Assembly (NCBI RefSeq): GCF_026427355.1
Contig: NZ_CP102664.1
Span: forward strand, 3,227,501-3,291,500
Direction: 5' to 3'
DNA: 64,000 nt
Source: Sphingobium sp. JS3065
GTDB lineage: Bacteria; Pseudomonadota; Alphaproteobacteria; Sphingomonadales; Sphingomonadaceae
Shown: one piece after another, positions 1-8,819 of the stretch
Layout: every line of letters begins with the position of its first letter
How positions within the stretch are numbered: the stretch's first letter is position 1
Made by a program: the position numbers and the translations under genes
The notes under the pieces: model-generated
Database searches by the model: none
Told to the model about the DNA's origin: nothing
The model's input: the letters and a program-made list of their open reading frames with translations, nothing else

Positions 1-2346
1 GTCGATGCGACGATCAACACCACCAACGTGACCGTGACTTCGGTTGCCGCTTCGCAGACCTACACTGTCGATCAGAACGGTGTTTCGGGTGGCTTCGCTG
101 TAACGGGTGCGGTTTCCACGCAGAGCGAGGTGGCGTCCGCGCTGTCTTCGCTGCTTTCGCCAGCGGTGCCACTCGATGCCTCGCAGGTCGATCCGGCTGC
201 GTTCAACCTGACCGTGGGTGGCGAGGCTGCCGTCAAGACTGCTGCCATCAAGTCGACGATCAACCTCAACAATGGTTCGATCACGCTTGGCGACATCGAC
301 GCACAGCGTGACGATAGCGGCGCCTTCCTCACCGACACGACCGTCAACCTGAATGGCAGCGGTTTCCTGGGCGCGAGCGAACTGCGTTCGGCTACCTCGA
401 CCTCGCCTGCCATCTTCACGCCGGCCGCCACGCTGCCGGAAGAAGCTGAAGGCCTGTTCGGCCCGACCGCCGTCCGCGTCCTGGGCGTCAACACGGTCAA
501 CAAGACCGGTGCAGGCACCTTCGTCGTAACGGGCGCCGAATATGTTCCGGCTGAAGGGGCTGCCCCGGCAGCTTGGACGATGGATGTCGGCAACTTCAAC
601 GTGCAGGCTGGCGAAGTTCAGCTGGACGTTGATGGCACCGACGCCGTGTTCGGCATCAAGGGCAACATCAACAATGATGCTACCCTGGTCCTCGGCCGTC
701 GTGCACCGACCTTCGTTCAGACGGTTGGCAACAGCATCGTCACGCCGGGACCCGAAGCGATCAAGGGCATTGAGCTCTATCAGCAGGGCAACTACACCCA
801 GACTGCCAACGGTACGACGGTTGTGGGCGTCAATCCCTCGCTGGTCCGCTTTGGCAACCTGTCCGTCAACGATGGCGGCGCAGCGCCCGAGGTGCTGGGT
901 CCGATCACTGGCGGCGTCAGTGTTCCCTACTTCACCACCCCGACCAATGCCGGTGTCTTCTCGATCCCGTCGTCGGTCACTGTGGACGGTAACCTGAACC
1001 TGGCCGGCAAGGTCGCGGTGACGGTGTCGAAGGATAGCCTCTATTCGACGGGCGATGGCTATACGCTCTTCACCTATACCGGCACCGGCAACGTCACCGC
1101 CACGGCGGCGCCGACGCTGGCCTCGCAGTTCGTGACCTTCGGCCTGAAGCATGATGCGACCGCCAAGACCGTTTCGATCGAGGCGACCCGCAACAGCTAC
1201 GCCACGGGCGCAACCAATCCCAATGCCGCTTCGGCAGCCGTGGGTCTGGACAGCGCGCTGGCTGACGTCATCGCCCGGGTGAAGACGGACGCCGCTGGCG
1301 GCAATGGCTTTGCTTCGGTTACGGAGATCGCCAATGCGCAGGACATCGCCAACATCGCAGCGGGTCTCGACTGGCGCCTGAACAGCGCACAGGCGGCGCA
1401 GGTCTTCAACGAGCTTTCCTCGGCGGAGATCTATGGTTCGCTGGCCGCGGTTGATCAGAACGCGGTTTTCAACACCACCGTCAACCGTCTGGCTGCTCGC
1501 CGTGGCTATGGTGAGGCGCTGGGCACGCAGATCTGGTTCAATCCGTCGGCGAACTTCGCCAAGACGGGCGGCACCAGCTCGGGTGCGTCGAAGATCAAGA
1601 CCAACAGCTATGGCGGCGCCTTTGGTCTCGACGTGGCCTATCAGGAAGACGGCGCCTTCGGCATCGGCTTCGGCTATGGCCAGCATGACGTCACTGCGCA
1701 GGGTTCGCAGGAAGATGCCCAGGTTCGCACCTACACCATCGGTGCCTATGCGACCCAGGGCTTTGGCCCCTTCTACGGCAGCTTCCAGCTGGCGTACGGC
1801 TTCTCGAAATTTGAAGTCGAACGCGACCTGGACATCCTCGCTCGCACCATTGAAGCCGACTTCAAGGGCAAACAGTTGGATGCCAGCCTGGAACTGGGCT
1901 ATGACTTTGCCGCCGGTAGCGGTCTGGTCGTGACCCCTTATGGTAAGCTGGCGCTGCGTCGCTGGTCGATGAACGGCTTCACTGAAGAAGGTGGTGCTGG
2001 CATCGGATTGAACGTGGATCACGCCTCCAAGACCGTCTTCTCGCCCGTTCTGGGTGTGAAGGCCGGGGCTCTGCTCGGTGATGCCGATGGGATCGCCTAT
2101 CGCCCCTATGCCAAGGTCCAGTACAGCTTCCAGGGCAGCATCGGCAGCGATCGCACGGTCCAGTATCTGGGCGGCGGCGATGCCTTCCGCCTGAAGGGTG
2201 TGGATCCGGACGGTAACGGGCTGATCGAACTGGGTATCGATGCCTCGGTCAACAAGCGCGTCAACCTGTTCCTCTCTGGCGGTTACGGCTTCGGTGGCCA
2301 TAACAGCCTCGGCCAGGTCCGTGGTGGCATTAGCTTCGGCTTCTGA
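1..2346 (+). CDS. Autotransporter outer-membrane protein, C-terminal part (5' end outside window)
   Basis: The reading frame is open from base 1, so the gene begins upstream. About the first 500 visible residues are Gly/Ala/Thr/Val-rich, low-complexity, beta-helix-like passenger sequence (repeated VTV, GNL, NLNG segments). From about base 1540 (YGEALGTQIWFNPSANF) to the end lies a typical autotransporter beta-barrel: alternating aromatic/hydrophobic strands such as GIGFGYGQHD, YGSFQLAYGF and LELGYDF. It closes with GGISFGF, a C-terminal Phe of the kind recognised by the BAM machinery. By family knowledge the barrel inserts in the outer membrane and exports the passenger. The passenger function cannot be read from sequence. 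A strong hairpin terminator follows the stop. Confidence 0.9.
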   Translation, partial: VDATINTTNVTVTSVAASQTYTVDQNGVSGGFAVTGAVSTQSEVASALSSLLSPAVPLDASQVDPAAFNLTVGGEAAVKTAAIKSTINLNNGSITLGDIDAQRDDSGAFLTDTTVNLNGSGFLGASELRSATSTSPAIFTPAATLPEEAEGLFGPTAVRVLGVNTVNKTGAGTFVVTGAEYVPAEGAAPAAWTMDVGNFNVQAGEVQLDVDGTDAVFGIKGNINNDATLVLGRRAPTFVQTVGNSIVTPGPEAIKGIELYQQGNYTQTANGTTVVGVNPSLVRFGNLSVNDGGAAPEVLGPITGGVSVPYFTTPTNAGVFSIPSSVTVDGNLNLAGKVAVTVSKDSLYSTGDGYTLFTYTGTGNVTATAAPTLASQFVTFGLKHDATAKTVSIEATRNSYATGATNPNAASAAVGLDSALADVIARVKTDAAGGNGFASVTEIANAQDIANIAAGLDWRLNSAQAAQVFNELSSAEIYGSLAAVDQNAVFNTTVNRLAARRGYGEALGTQIWFNPSANFAKTGGTSSGASKIKTNSYGGAFGLDVAYQEDGAFGIGFGYGQHDVTAQGSQEDAQVRTYTIGAYATQGFGPFYGSFQLAYGFSKFEVERDLDILARTIEADFKGKQLDASLELGYDFAAGSGLVVTPYGKLALRRWSMNGFTEEGGAGIGLNVDHASKTVFSPVLGVKAGALLGDADGIAYRPYAKVQYSFQGSIGSDRTVQYLGGGDAFRLKGVDPDGNGLIELGIDASVNKRVNLFLSGGYGFGGHNSLGQVRGGISFGF

Positions 2347-2365
2347 CGCACCAGGGTAGAAATGG

Positions 2366-2393
2366 AAGGGCGCGGCGGTTTCGACGCGCCCTT
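2366..2393 (+). terminator. Rho-independent terminator after the autotransporter
   Basis: AAGGGCGCG at 2366-2374 pairs perfectly with CGCGCCCTT at 2385-2393 around a 10-base loop and is followed by TTCGTTT. It lies 20 bases after the autotransporter stop. Confidence 0.8.
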
Positions 2394-2465
2394 TCGTTTG
2401 CTTGGCAGCATTGCTCTCATGCCCTTGCGCGCGATGGACGATAGCTATGTCGACCGCGGCACTAG

Positions 2466-2849
2466 ATGTGGAAGATTCTGCTGCGTCCAAATCTGTCGCG
2501 CCGCTTATTCACATCCCACCGGAGAAATATTGGCGCAGAATCAACGAGTAAACATAACGTGAACAACTTTGGAACAGGCGCAGAACCGCTCAAAACGATT
2601 GCCGGTCTGATTATGGCAAGGCTGGCACATTATGGGGTTCAGATTTTGACTAACGAAAATGGAGCTCTGTGCTTTTTCACGCCATCCTCCGGTAACGTCG
2701 GTCGCCCTTGGGTGGCAGGTGAATACGCGCAAGGTTTGGAAGACGGGGCGATACGGGAGCTGCAGCAACTCGTGAAGGTCTCGCCAATGGTTGCCGAGGC
2801 CATTGTAGCGGAGCTTGCGGATTCCGGACTGCCCTCGGCCTCTGACTGA
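2466..2849 (+). CDS. Hypothetical small protein
   Basis: Open frame of 127 codons. The N-terminal third looks like non-coding translation. From Met50 (ATG at 2613) the protein becomes credible: a short beta-rich segment (GVQILTNENGALCFF), then a helical tail (IRELQQLVKVSPMVAEAIVAELADSG). The real start may therefore be 2613, giving 78 residues, although no clear ribosome-binding site precedes either ATG. I recognise no family. It sits at the start of the accessory stretch after the autotransporter terminator and has no obvious operon partner. Confidence 0.4.
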   Translation: MWKILLRPNLSRRLFTSHRRNIGAESTSKHNVNNFGTGAEPLKTIAGLIMARLAHYGVQILTNENGALCFFTPSSGNVGRPWVAGEYAQGLEDGAIRELQQLVKVSPMVAEAIVAELADSGLPSASD

Positions 2850-3029
2850 ACGGCAATGCACAGGGTGACGCCGAGCAGGGCCGGCCCGGATTGCGGGACA
2901 ATCCCGATCCGCCCTGGAACTTCAAACGCCGACGAAAGCGACGAAAGCGGCAATCGGAGGAACAGGGGTGCTTGATTCAGAGCAGCGTCTGACTCTCGAT
3001 TTCTTTCACGCGCTCGTATCAATCGGGTC

Positions 3030-3458
3030 CTATTTGATGCCGGCCGACTTCAATCTCGCAAAGGGATCGGCATTCTCATCTTCGAACGACCAACCCTCTG
3101 GCATATTCACCTTGAGACCCAACTCGAAATCGAGGCGTTGGCGTTCAGCTTTGGAGATCATCACAATCTTCAAATGTCTTTCCAACAGCTTCGCGACGGC
3201 GGACACATCTGCTCCCGACGAAAACATCTCTTCGCACTGGTTGCGAATGAGCGCCAGCGGCACAACATGTTCACGATGCTCTGCAGATGTCCGTGAGCGT
3301 CCAGCTATGATAATATAGCTTGGGATCAACGGCTCATCGAGCAAGCGCGAGTGGCGCCAGTTTTCTTCCCATGACTGGTCCATTACCCAAGCAGCTCGTT
3401 CAAATACGCGTCGGGTAATTTCTTTCTTGTCGAGCTCAGGTCGCATACTTTCCGCCAC
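3030..3458 (-). CDS. Hypothetical protein with HNH-like EHVVP segment
   Basis: 142 residues, mixed helical (EITRRVFERAAWVMDQSWEEN), with a central GRSRTSAEHREHVVPLALI segment. The EHVVPLALI string resembles the first beta-strand/His region of HNH-type nucleases, but I cannot find the remaining HNH residues, so this is only a hint. The start is GTG at 3458 or ATG at 3446 (Met5). It lies 3 bases downstream of another small minus-strand frame (3462-3665), suggesting a two-gene unit divergent from the nuclease gene at 3689. Function unknown. Confidence 0.6.
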   Translation of the reverse strand: MAESMRPELDKKEITRRVFERAAWVMDQSWEENWRHSRLLDEPLIPSYIIIAGRSRTSAEHREHVVPLALIRNQCEEMFSSGADVSAVAKLLERHLKIVMISKAERQRLDFELGLKVNMPEGWSFEDENADPFARLKSAGIK

Positions 3459-3461
3459 GAT

Positions 3462-3665
3462 TCAGAAATGATGCCCATTGGAAGTTTGTGTTGGGTTACG
3501 CAAGCTGCCGCCCAGCCTCGGCCCTTTTTCGACATGCTGCTTCAGAAAAGTCACGAGTAGCTTGACGGACTTGATCTTTCCTAGGGCAACCTGCTTGCCA
3601 ATGTGTTGACTTATCATTGACGAAGCTGCCTGTCCCCGCGATGGCCACCTTCCCTTGGCATCCAT
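3462..3665 (-). CDS. Hypothetical 67-residue protein
   Basis: A short basic protein beginning MDAKGRWPSRGQ with a helix-forming middle (IGKQVALGKIKSVKLLVTFLKQHVEKG). Its stop lies 3 bases before the GTG start of the downstream 142-residue gene, so the two may be co-translated. The frame continues further upstream, but that part overlaps the oppositely oriented nuclease gene and looks like its shadow, hence the ATG at 3665 is preferred. No family recognised; support is only composition and spacing. Confidence 0.35.
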   Translation of the reverse strand: MDAKGRWPSRGQAASSMISQHIGKQVALGKIKSVKLLVTFLKQHVEKGPRLGGSLRNPTQTSNGHHF

Positions 3666-3688
3666 AATGAATCCGGTAAGGAATATAG

Positions 3689-4396
3689 ATGGCGCGCCTT
3701 TCACTTGCCCCCGACCTTGCTGCGGAGAGGCTCCGGGCCGCGTTTCAGTCGTTGCAGCCTCACCTATCGCCCCCAGCCTCAGCAGCCAGACAGTTTTACG
3801 ATTTGGAATCACTGAAGGCTGCCTTCGTTGCGCTGAAGACTCCGCTCGCTGCGGCCAGAGCAGAGGGCGATCTCATCAACCCTTGGGCGATCGCGGGGCT
3901 GGGACGGGACGAGGTCCGCAATGCTGCGACGCTTGCCGGCCTTTGGATGGCTGATTTTGGGGGGAGCAGCTCGAAGCTTTTCATCAGCAGCTTTCTTGAA
4001 GAGACCCTTCCCGGCATCGACTGGATGGCCGAGATCGCGGCCGGCTATCATGTCGAGACGGAGATTTGCCCTCTGGGCGAAAGGTCCGATCGCGTAGATC
4101 TTGTTGTCGAGACCGGGAAACATCTGGTGGCCATTGAGGTCAAGATCGGAGCACGTCTGGCGCCTCAGCAGCTACAACGGTACGAGGTGGCGATCGCGCG
4201 CCGTGCCCGTCTGCGCGACCGGACGCCTCATGTTATCCTGCTGGCGCCGTTCCCGGGAAAGCTTGCGTCGGTTGCCGATAGCTGCTGGCGCGACATCTAT
4301 CGCGCCGCATCACGGGCGGCACAAGCCTCTGCAGAAAAACGAACTTTCGTCCAACATCTGATCGCAGCATTCGGCGATCATGTTGCCGAGTTTTAG
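3689..4396 (+). CDS. PD-(D/E)XK superfamily nuclease-like protein
   Basis: 235 residues. The C-terminal half carries a PD-(D/E)XK core: RSDRVDLVV with Asp137, then after a short loop HLVAIEVKIG with Glu150 and Lys152, followed by QLQRYE on the next helix. This arrangement is that of the PDDEXK_4-type nucleases. The N-terminal 120 residues are helical, including GRDEVRNAATLAGLWM. The ATG at 3689 has an AAGGAA ribosome-binding site 8 bases upstream. The gene following at 4408 starts 11 bases after the stop behind a GGGGGT box, so both are probably one transcript. DNA cleavage is inferred from the motif; the biological role (defence, toxin, repair) is unknown. Confidence 0.75.
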   Translation: MARLSLAPDLAAERLRAAFQSLQPHLSPPASAARQFYDLESLKAAFVALKTPLAAARAEGDLINPWAIAGLGRDEVRNAATLAGLWMADFGGSSSKLFISSFLEETLPGIDWMAEIAAGYHVETEICPLGERSDRVDLVVETGKHLVAIEVKIGARLAPQQLQRYEVAIARRARLRDRTPHVILLAPFPGKLASVADSCWRDIYRAASRAAQASAEKRTFVQHLIAAFGDHVAEF

Positions 4397-4407
4397 GGGG
4401 TAAGAAT

Positions 4408-5049
4408 ATGACCGATCCTGTAGTAGGCGCTGTCATCGTTCAGCATATTGATGAACTTGAGGCAGCTCTACGATATGCGCGCCGCTCCCTCACGCCGATG
4501 CTGGAAAAGGCAACGGCTGCGATCATTGATGAGAGGCGCAAAATCTATGGCTGGGAGGGCGAAGCGCCGACCGATTTCGACGACATGCTTTGGCTGGCGC
4601 CCGCCGAGTGGCGCATGGCTGGCGATGCCGATGATGGATTCGATCTCTATCTCAGCTTCTCTACGACGGATTGCATCGACGGTGAAGAACCCGACACATG
4701 GGTCGGTTATTTCTGCGGCTTTGCAGGCGCCACCATACGCTTTGAATTCGCTACCGACGCGATCGGGCAGCGAGACTGGAAGGCGGTGCTGAGAGCGCAG
4801 ACGAAGCTCGCTGAGGGGCTGGTAGATCAAGGCTTTCTTTGCGACCCCAAAACGGGAGAGCTCGCGCTTCGCATTCCAGTAGACCGCGAAGCGCTTGCGA
4901 TCGGCTTCGAGGACAATGATCTGGAGGCAGCGCTCGCGCCGGTCGCAAAGACTCTTGACCGCATCAGGGCTGCCCGCGCTCTGCTTGATGAACTGGTGAC
5001 AGCCATACGCGAGAAGTCTTCCTTCAGGCCGGTTTCCAACGGCGGGTAG
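4408..5049 (+). CDS. Hypothetical partner of the PD-(D/E)XK nuclease
   Basis: 213 residues, acidic, no family recognised. There is an N-terminal helical segment (IDELEAALRYARRSLTPMLEKATAAI), a central beta-rich part (GFDLYLSFSTTDCIDGEEPDTWVGYFCGFAGATIRFEF) and a C-terminal helical part ending LDELVTAIREKS. It begins 11 bases after the nuclease stop with GGGGGT as ribosome-binding site, so it is almost certainly co-expressed. The acidic character would fit a binding partner or inhibitor of the basic nuclease, but that is inference only. No membrane segment or signal peptide. Confidence 0.7.
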   Translation: MTDPVVGAVIVQHIDELEAALRYARRSLTPMLEKATAAIIDERRKIYGWEGEAPTDFDDMLWLAPAEWRMAGDADDGFDLYLSFSTTDCIDGEEPDTWVGYFCGFAGATIRFEFATDAIGQRDWKAVLRAQTKLAEGLVDQGFLCDPKTGELALRIPVDREALAIGFEDNDLEAALAPVAKTLDRIRAARALLDELVTAIREKSSFRPVSNGG

Positions 5050-5211
5050 GAGTGAGAGGAACCCGCGGATTGGCGCGGACAATGCTGTCTCGGGCGTCAG
5101 TCCCCGCCGACCCTTTTGATGGACTGCAACGACGACCAACGGCCCGAAGAATTTTCAACTGCACATCAGCTCAGACGCAAATCAGCGATTGGGAAGGCGA
5201 AACAGCGAAAT

Positions 5212-5814
5212 ATGGACGTGAATTTGTCAAAGGCTGTCGAGCGCTCGGAGTGGGTTGATCACCAGCTGTCGCGGCTCATACAGAATCTGGAGTTGATTGC
5301 CACGGACCGTCATCGGTTGGCCGGGGGCGCCTTCATGGTGGCGCTGGACGTTCATTCCGCAATCGCAGCGCTGACCCGGAGGAATAACCTCCCGTCGGCA
5401 TTTATGCTCTCGAGGTCGATTTGGGAGGCCATAGTTCGCGGTTTCTGGTTGCTCGAATGTGCGAGCGACGAGCAGATCAAGAAGTTCATCGACGACACCT
5501 CTAACCAAAAGACCTGGAATATGATCCAGGATCTGGAAGCAAAAGGCTCTTTCGATTCGGACACGCTCTCCAGCATCCACGCTCATAATTCCAGAAGATT
5601 GAACGCGATGAACCATGTCGGCGGTCCGCTGCTAGTGCGTTGCAATTCAGAGAGAGGTATCGAGTTCAATTTTGATAGCGACGAGATAGGAGAATGCCTC
5701 GGCAATGCATGCGCAAATGCCCTTTTAGCTGCCTTGGGCCTCGCGCAGGCCGCAGCCGACGAAGAACTGGGGAAGGCTGTATTTAAGGTTCAGACCGACG
5801 CGTTCGCAAATTAG
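5212..5814 (+). CDS. DUF6988-like protein of unknown function
   Basis: About 200 residues from ATG 5212 (MDVNLSKAVERSEW). The frame extends upstream to TTG 5116, but that extension is atypical. The core, AGGAFMVALDVHSAIAALTRR followed by LPSAFMLSRSIWEAIVRGFWLLECASDEQIKKF, resembles proteins annotated as DUF6988/DUF5677-like: a helical bundle with a conserved Arg-x3-Glu-x3-RGxWL segment. I name this from memory of the family, so the assignment is tentative. Such genes are common as lone accessory genes in proteobacterial islands. No neighbour suggests its role. Confidence 0.65.
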   Translation: MDVNLSKAVERSEWVDHQLSRLIQNLELIATDRHRLAGGAFMVALDVHSAIAALTRRNNLPSAFMLSRSIWEAIVRGFWLLECASDEQIKKFIDDTSNQKTWNMIQDLEAKGSFDSDTLSSIHAHNSRRLNAMNHVGGPLLVRCNSERGIEFNFDSDEIGECLGNACANALLAALGLAQAAADEELGKAVFKVQTDAFAN

Positions 5815-6108
5815 GATCTTGCGACACGGCACCGTCAGCTGATCTATGGAAGTCAGAGGCATTTTGGCAGAATTCCAGGGTACATCCGGGGCATGCGTGG
5901 CAACGGTGCGCCACTTGGAGCCGTTAAGCATTAAGCTCGTCATGCCCAAAAATGGAATCGTCACCTCGATTGCCTTAATTCATTCTGAGGCTCGCGAATT
6001 TGGCAAAGCAATGGAAATTGGCACAAGCCCATCCTAGCCCGATTGCGAAAATTCTTCGTCTTTGCCAGGAAATTGGCTGCAACTGAGTGGGTGGGTGTTC
6101 CAAGGTTT

Positions 6109-7818
6109 ATGCGCAGAGTGATCGGATGGCTGGGGCGGAAGGCGGTCCTTTACATCTTATTGGTTGCAGCTATCGCGGCCAGCACCTTTTTCATTCCTTG
6201 GGTGAAGCAGGTCGCTTTGGGTCGGTCGCCGACTCTAGTACGCATGCAGGTGCTGGAGGACGCGAAAAGCAGAATCGAATCGAAACGCGACGTTGAGGAG
6301 AAATCGTTCAGGCAGGCCGCTGTCGCTTTGCGCAGCGAGAGTATCGGTGAGCTCGATGATCGACGCCGTGCCTTGAACGAGGAACGCGCTCGGCTGATGC
6401 AACGTATCAACGATGCTAGATTGCCGTGGGCGCTCGCCCTCATCAATCAGAAGGCGCTGCTGGCTATCGAACTTAGCAGATTGCGAGTTGCGGTGATCGA
6501 CCAGGAACTAGCAGCGATCTCTACAGCGCGTGATGCGGCCACGAGCGACGGTGCTTCCATCGCAGCAAAGGCGGATCTCGCTCGACAGAAGCGCGAAGTT
6601 GCTCGCCTAAATTCAATGTGCAATCGGGCGAAATCCAATGTCGATATGTACGAGCAGCGGTGGGGTTGGAAGCTGCGGCAATGGTGGGAGAGTGCCGAAC
6701 ACAAAGCGCTCGTCGCTGCGCGGGACAATCGGTGCAAAGCAGTCGAGGCAGCGATCAAACATCGCGATCGATTGGTTGCCGTGGCTAACCAAAAGGACGC
6801 GGTAAACCGTCGTGCGAAGGATGCATTTGCAAGGGCCACCGCTTCAACCGAAATGATCCGGGAAGCGGGTGTTGCTCTCGCCAAGGATGCGGAACGCGCT
6901 CGCATTGAGTTTTCGGGCTCCCTTCCCGAAAGGCTGCGGGTTTGGGCCGAACGTTCGAAGCTTACGAAAATCCTGCGCACTGCGGCCCTTGCCCTCGCGC
7001 TCATCATTGCCATGCCATTCCTCATTCGCCTGTTCTGCTTCTCCGTTCTCGCGCCGATCGCGATGCGTCGTCCTGCAATCCGCCTCACGGTGCCGCAGCG
7101 CATTGCCATAGCTGTCCCGCCCGCAGCGCCTTCCACCACCTCTGTCGCGGTGCGGCTGGAGCCGCGGGAGGAGCTGCTCGTGCGGCAGGATTATCTCCAG
7201 ACCAGTAGTCATCCTGGCGCGAAGGGCACGCAATGGCTGCTTGATTGGAAAAAGCCGATCACCAGCATCGCGACCGGTCTCACCTTCCTCACCCGCATCC
7301 GTGACGAAGGCGAGGTCACGACTGTCTCGGCGGTCCGCGACGGGTTCGCCGAGGTCACGATCCTGACGCTACCTGAGGACGCCGCCTGCGTGCTCCAGCC
7401 GCGCGCCCTTGCCGCCGTCGTGCAGCCGATTCGCTGTCCAATACGGATCACGCGCCATTGGCGGCTCGGTTCACTCAACGCTTGGCTGACGCTGCAACTG
7501 CGATACCTTGTTTTCCACGGCCCTGCGCGGCTCGTACTCAAGGGCGGACGTGGGGTGCGCGTCGAGGCGGCGCAGCAGGGGAGGGTCTTTGGGCAGGACC
7601 AACTTATCGGTTTCTCCGCCGACCTCGCCTATTCGGTCACGCGCGCGGAGACGTTTTGGCCCTATTTCCTCGGCCGCGAACCGCTGTTCAAGGATAGCGT
7701 CACAGCGGGTGAAGGGGTACTGATCGTCGAGGAAGCCCCGCTCACTGCCCGCGACGGCGATGTACGCCGTGGCATAGAAGGATTGATAGACGCTGGAATG
7801 AAAGTAGTCGGGATGTAG
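6109..7818 (+). CDS. Coiled-coil inner-membrane protein, unknown function
   Basis: About 569 residues from ATG 6109, which has AAGG a few bases upstream; the frame also offers a TTG at 6043 without a ribosome-binding site. Order of parts: N-terminal membrane segment VLYILLVAAIAASTFFI; about 230 residues of charged heptad-like helix (QVLEDAKSRIESKRDVEEK through AKDAERARIEF); a second membrane segment AALALALIIAMPFLIRLFCFSVLAPIAM; and a C-terminal cytoplasmic beta-rich region with WLLDWKKPITSIATGLTFLTRI. The topology implies a periplasmic coiled coil between two membrane helices. No family recognised. It belongs to the accessory stretch before the tRNA fragment at 7986. Confidence 0.75.
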   Translation: MRRVIGWLGRKAVLYILLVAAIAASTFFIPWVKQVALGRSPTLVRMQVLEDAKSRIESKRDVEEKSFRQAAVALRSESIGELDDRRRALNEERARLMQRINDARLPWALALINQKALLAIELSRLRVAVIDQELAAISTARDAATSDGASIAAKADLARQKREVARLNSMCNRAKSNVDMYEQRWGWKLRQWWESAEHKALVAARDNRCKAVEAAIKHRDRLVAVANQKDAVNRRAKDAFARATASTEMIREAGVALAKDAERARIEFSGSLPERLRVWAERSKLTKILRTAALALALIIAMPFLIRLFCFSVLAPIAMRRPAIRLTVPQRIAIAVPPAAPSTTSVAVRLEPREELLVRQDYLQTSSHPGAKGTQWLLDWKKPITSIATGLTFLTRIRDEGEVTTVSAVRDGFAEVTILTLPEDAACVLQPRALAAVVQPIRCPIRITRHWRLGSLNAWLTLQLRYLVFHGPARLVLKGGRGVRVEAAQQGRVFGQDQLIGFSADLAYSVTRAETFWPYFLGREPLFKDSVTAGEGVLIVEEAPLTARDGDVRRGIEGLIDAGMKVVGM

Positions 7819-7908
7819 GAGCCACCTGCCGTTACGCGATTCTGCCCGCTAATTTTCGGCAAGCCGACTGGACGGCTTCGGTCATCCTAGATTGTTCGAC
7901 GTGAAAGT

Positions 7909-7928
7909 GGGGGCATTGAAGGGGGCAT
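7909..7928 (-). repeat. Paired GGGGGCAT repeat, 12-bp phase
   Basis: GGGGGCAT occurs at 7909-7916 and 7921-7928. On the minus strand this reads ATGCCCCC-TTCA-ATGCCCCC. The same pair with the same 12-base phase occurs at 38195-38214 upstream of the prophage integrase remnant, so both may be integrase arm-type sites or leader repeats (inference). Confidence 0.6.
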
Positions 7929-7985
7929 GCTGAACAAAGTTGCATTATTTGATGTAATGAAATCAAGGGCTTGTAAGAAATGTTT

Positions 7986-8005
7986 GGTTCCCTCCCTCTC
8001 CGCCA
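7986..8005 (+). other. tRNA-Ser 3'-end fragment (possible att site)
   Basis: CCCTCCCTCTCCGCCA ends this segment and matches the acceptor-stem/CCA end usual for alphaproteobacterial tRNA-Ser. The rest of a tRNA is absent: upstream is AT-rich sequence, and the T-arm GGTTCGAATC is cut to GGTT. Such fragments are typically left as the distal att copy of an element integrated in a tRNA gene. Confidence 0.5.
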
Positions 8006-8318
8006 ATTATCCTTGAAATCATTGGGCTTTATAGCGGAGTTCAAGGGGTACCCGCCAATAAACCCGCCATCGTGAAATGTGCTTGATTGCAACAGCATGG
8101 CGTTAGTTGGATCAGCTACGATGCAGAGTTTTCAGCAGCATCGGCGAACGCATCAGCAGCTTTGCGCAGAGCATCGCGCGCCTCGTTCAACGCTTGCCGG
8201 GCAACGGGCGGCGCATCGACCGGCAGAGCGGTCAGCATGTCGTCAACACGGTTCGCGATCTCCAGGCTCGTCATCTCAGCTTCAACGCTCGTCATGATGT
8301 CCCTGTCTGTTGCACCGT

Positions 8319-8819
8319 TCAGCGTGTGAGTGACGATCGAGGCGGGATCGTGGCGGGCTTGCGCTCCCGCATGTTCGACGTGTTTAAGCGCGCCAGTCCC
8401 GCCGCGATCTCCTGATCCGTCGCGATCGGCACGGCGAATATGAGCCCTGCTGGCGGCTCGATCGGCCGAGAGAAGCCGACCACGATGTCGCCGGTCGCGC
8501 CCTCATACCAGTGGTCGAAGCCCCAACGCGTCAGTCGATCCCGCCTGTCCTGCCGATCGATCCGCACCGCCGCGCCGACGACCGGGGCGCTGTCCCGAAT
8601 ATGTGTGACGAAGGAGCGGGCGACCCGCATCCCTTGGAAATCCTCTCGCACCGCTCCGGCCATCATACGCAACGACAGATCGCGAACGGCGCATGAGCAG
8701 ATCGTCGCGGCAATAAGCTCGCCGTGGCGGCGCACGGTCCAGATCGGGTTATGCGCTCGGCTCAGCACGAACTCAACGGCCTCGACGCGATCGAGAAAAT
8801 CCACAGCCTCGACGATCAT
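8319..8819 (-). CDS. Hypothetical protein coupled to the efflux operon
   Basis: 166 residues from ATG 8819, which overlaps the stop of the upstream HxlR-like gene (ATGA). The sequence begins MIVEAVDFLDRVEAVEFVL, contains WTVRRHGELIAATICSCAVRDLSLR and ends in a basic tail (RERKPATIPPRSSLTR). No membrane segment or signal peptide, and no family recognised. The tail past about residue 150 looks disordered and may reflect a local sequence change near the island border. The chain of four ATGA overlaps from the adaptor gene to here says it is translated with the pump. Confidence 0.6.
   Translation of the reverse strand: MIVEAVDFLDRVEAVEFVLSRAHNPIWTVRRHGELIAATICSCAVRDLSLRMMAGAVREDFQGMRVARSFVTHIRDSAPVVGAAVRIDRQDRRDRLTRWGFDHWYEGATGDIVVGFSRPIEPPAGLIFAVPIATDQEIAAGLARLNTSNMRERKPATIPPRSSLTR

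Larger units (their letters stand above)
7819..8318. other. Intergenic region with island-end marks
   Basis: No convincing gene in these 500 bases. It holds a paired GGGGGCAT repeat (7909-7928), an AT-rich tract around 7940-7980, and a tRNA-Ser-like 3' fragment (7986-8005). The frames on both strands between 8080 and 8300 have shadow-like, Arg/Ser/Gln-rich composition. I read it as the border between the accessory stretch and the efflux locus. Confidence 0.6.

Noticed and set aside
5846..6037. 63-codon plus-strand frame before the coiled-coil membrane protein
   Set aside because: No ribosome-binding site, no recognisable feature, and no overlap with a neighbour to support it.
7986..8005. Complete tRNA-Ser gene
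   Set aside because: Only the acceptor 3' end is present; anticodon and D arms are absent upstream.
8079..8415. Plus-strand frames in the gap after the tRNA fragment
   Set aside because: Ser/Arg/Gln-rich shadow-like translations; no start signal.
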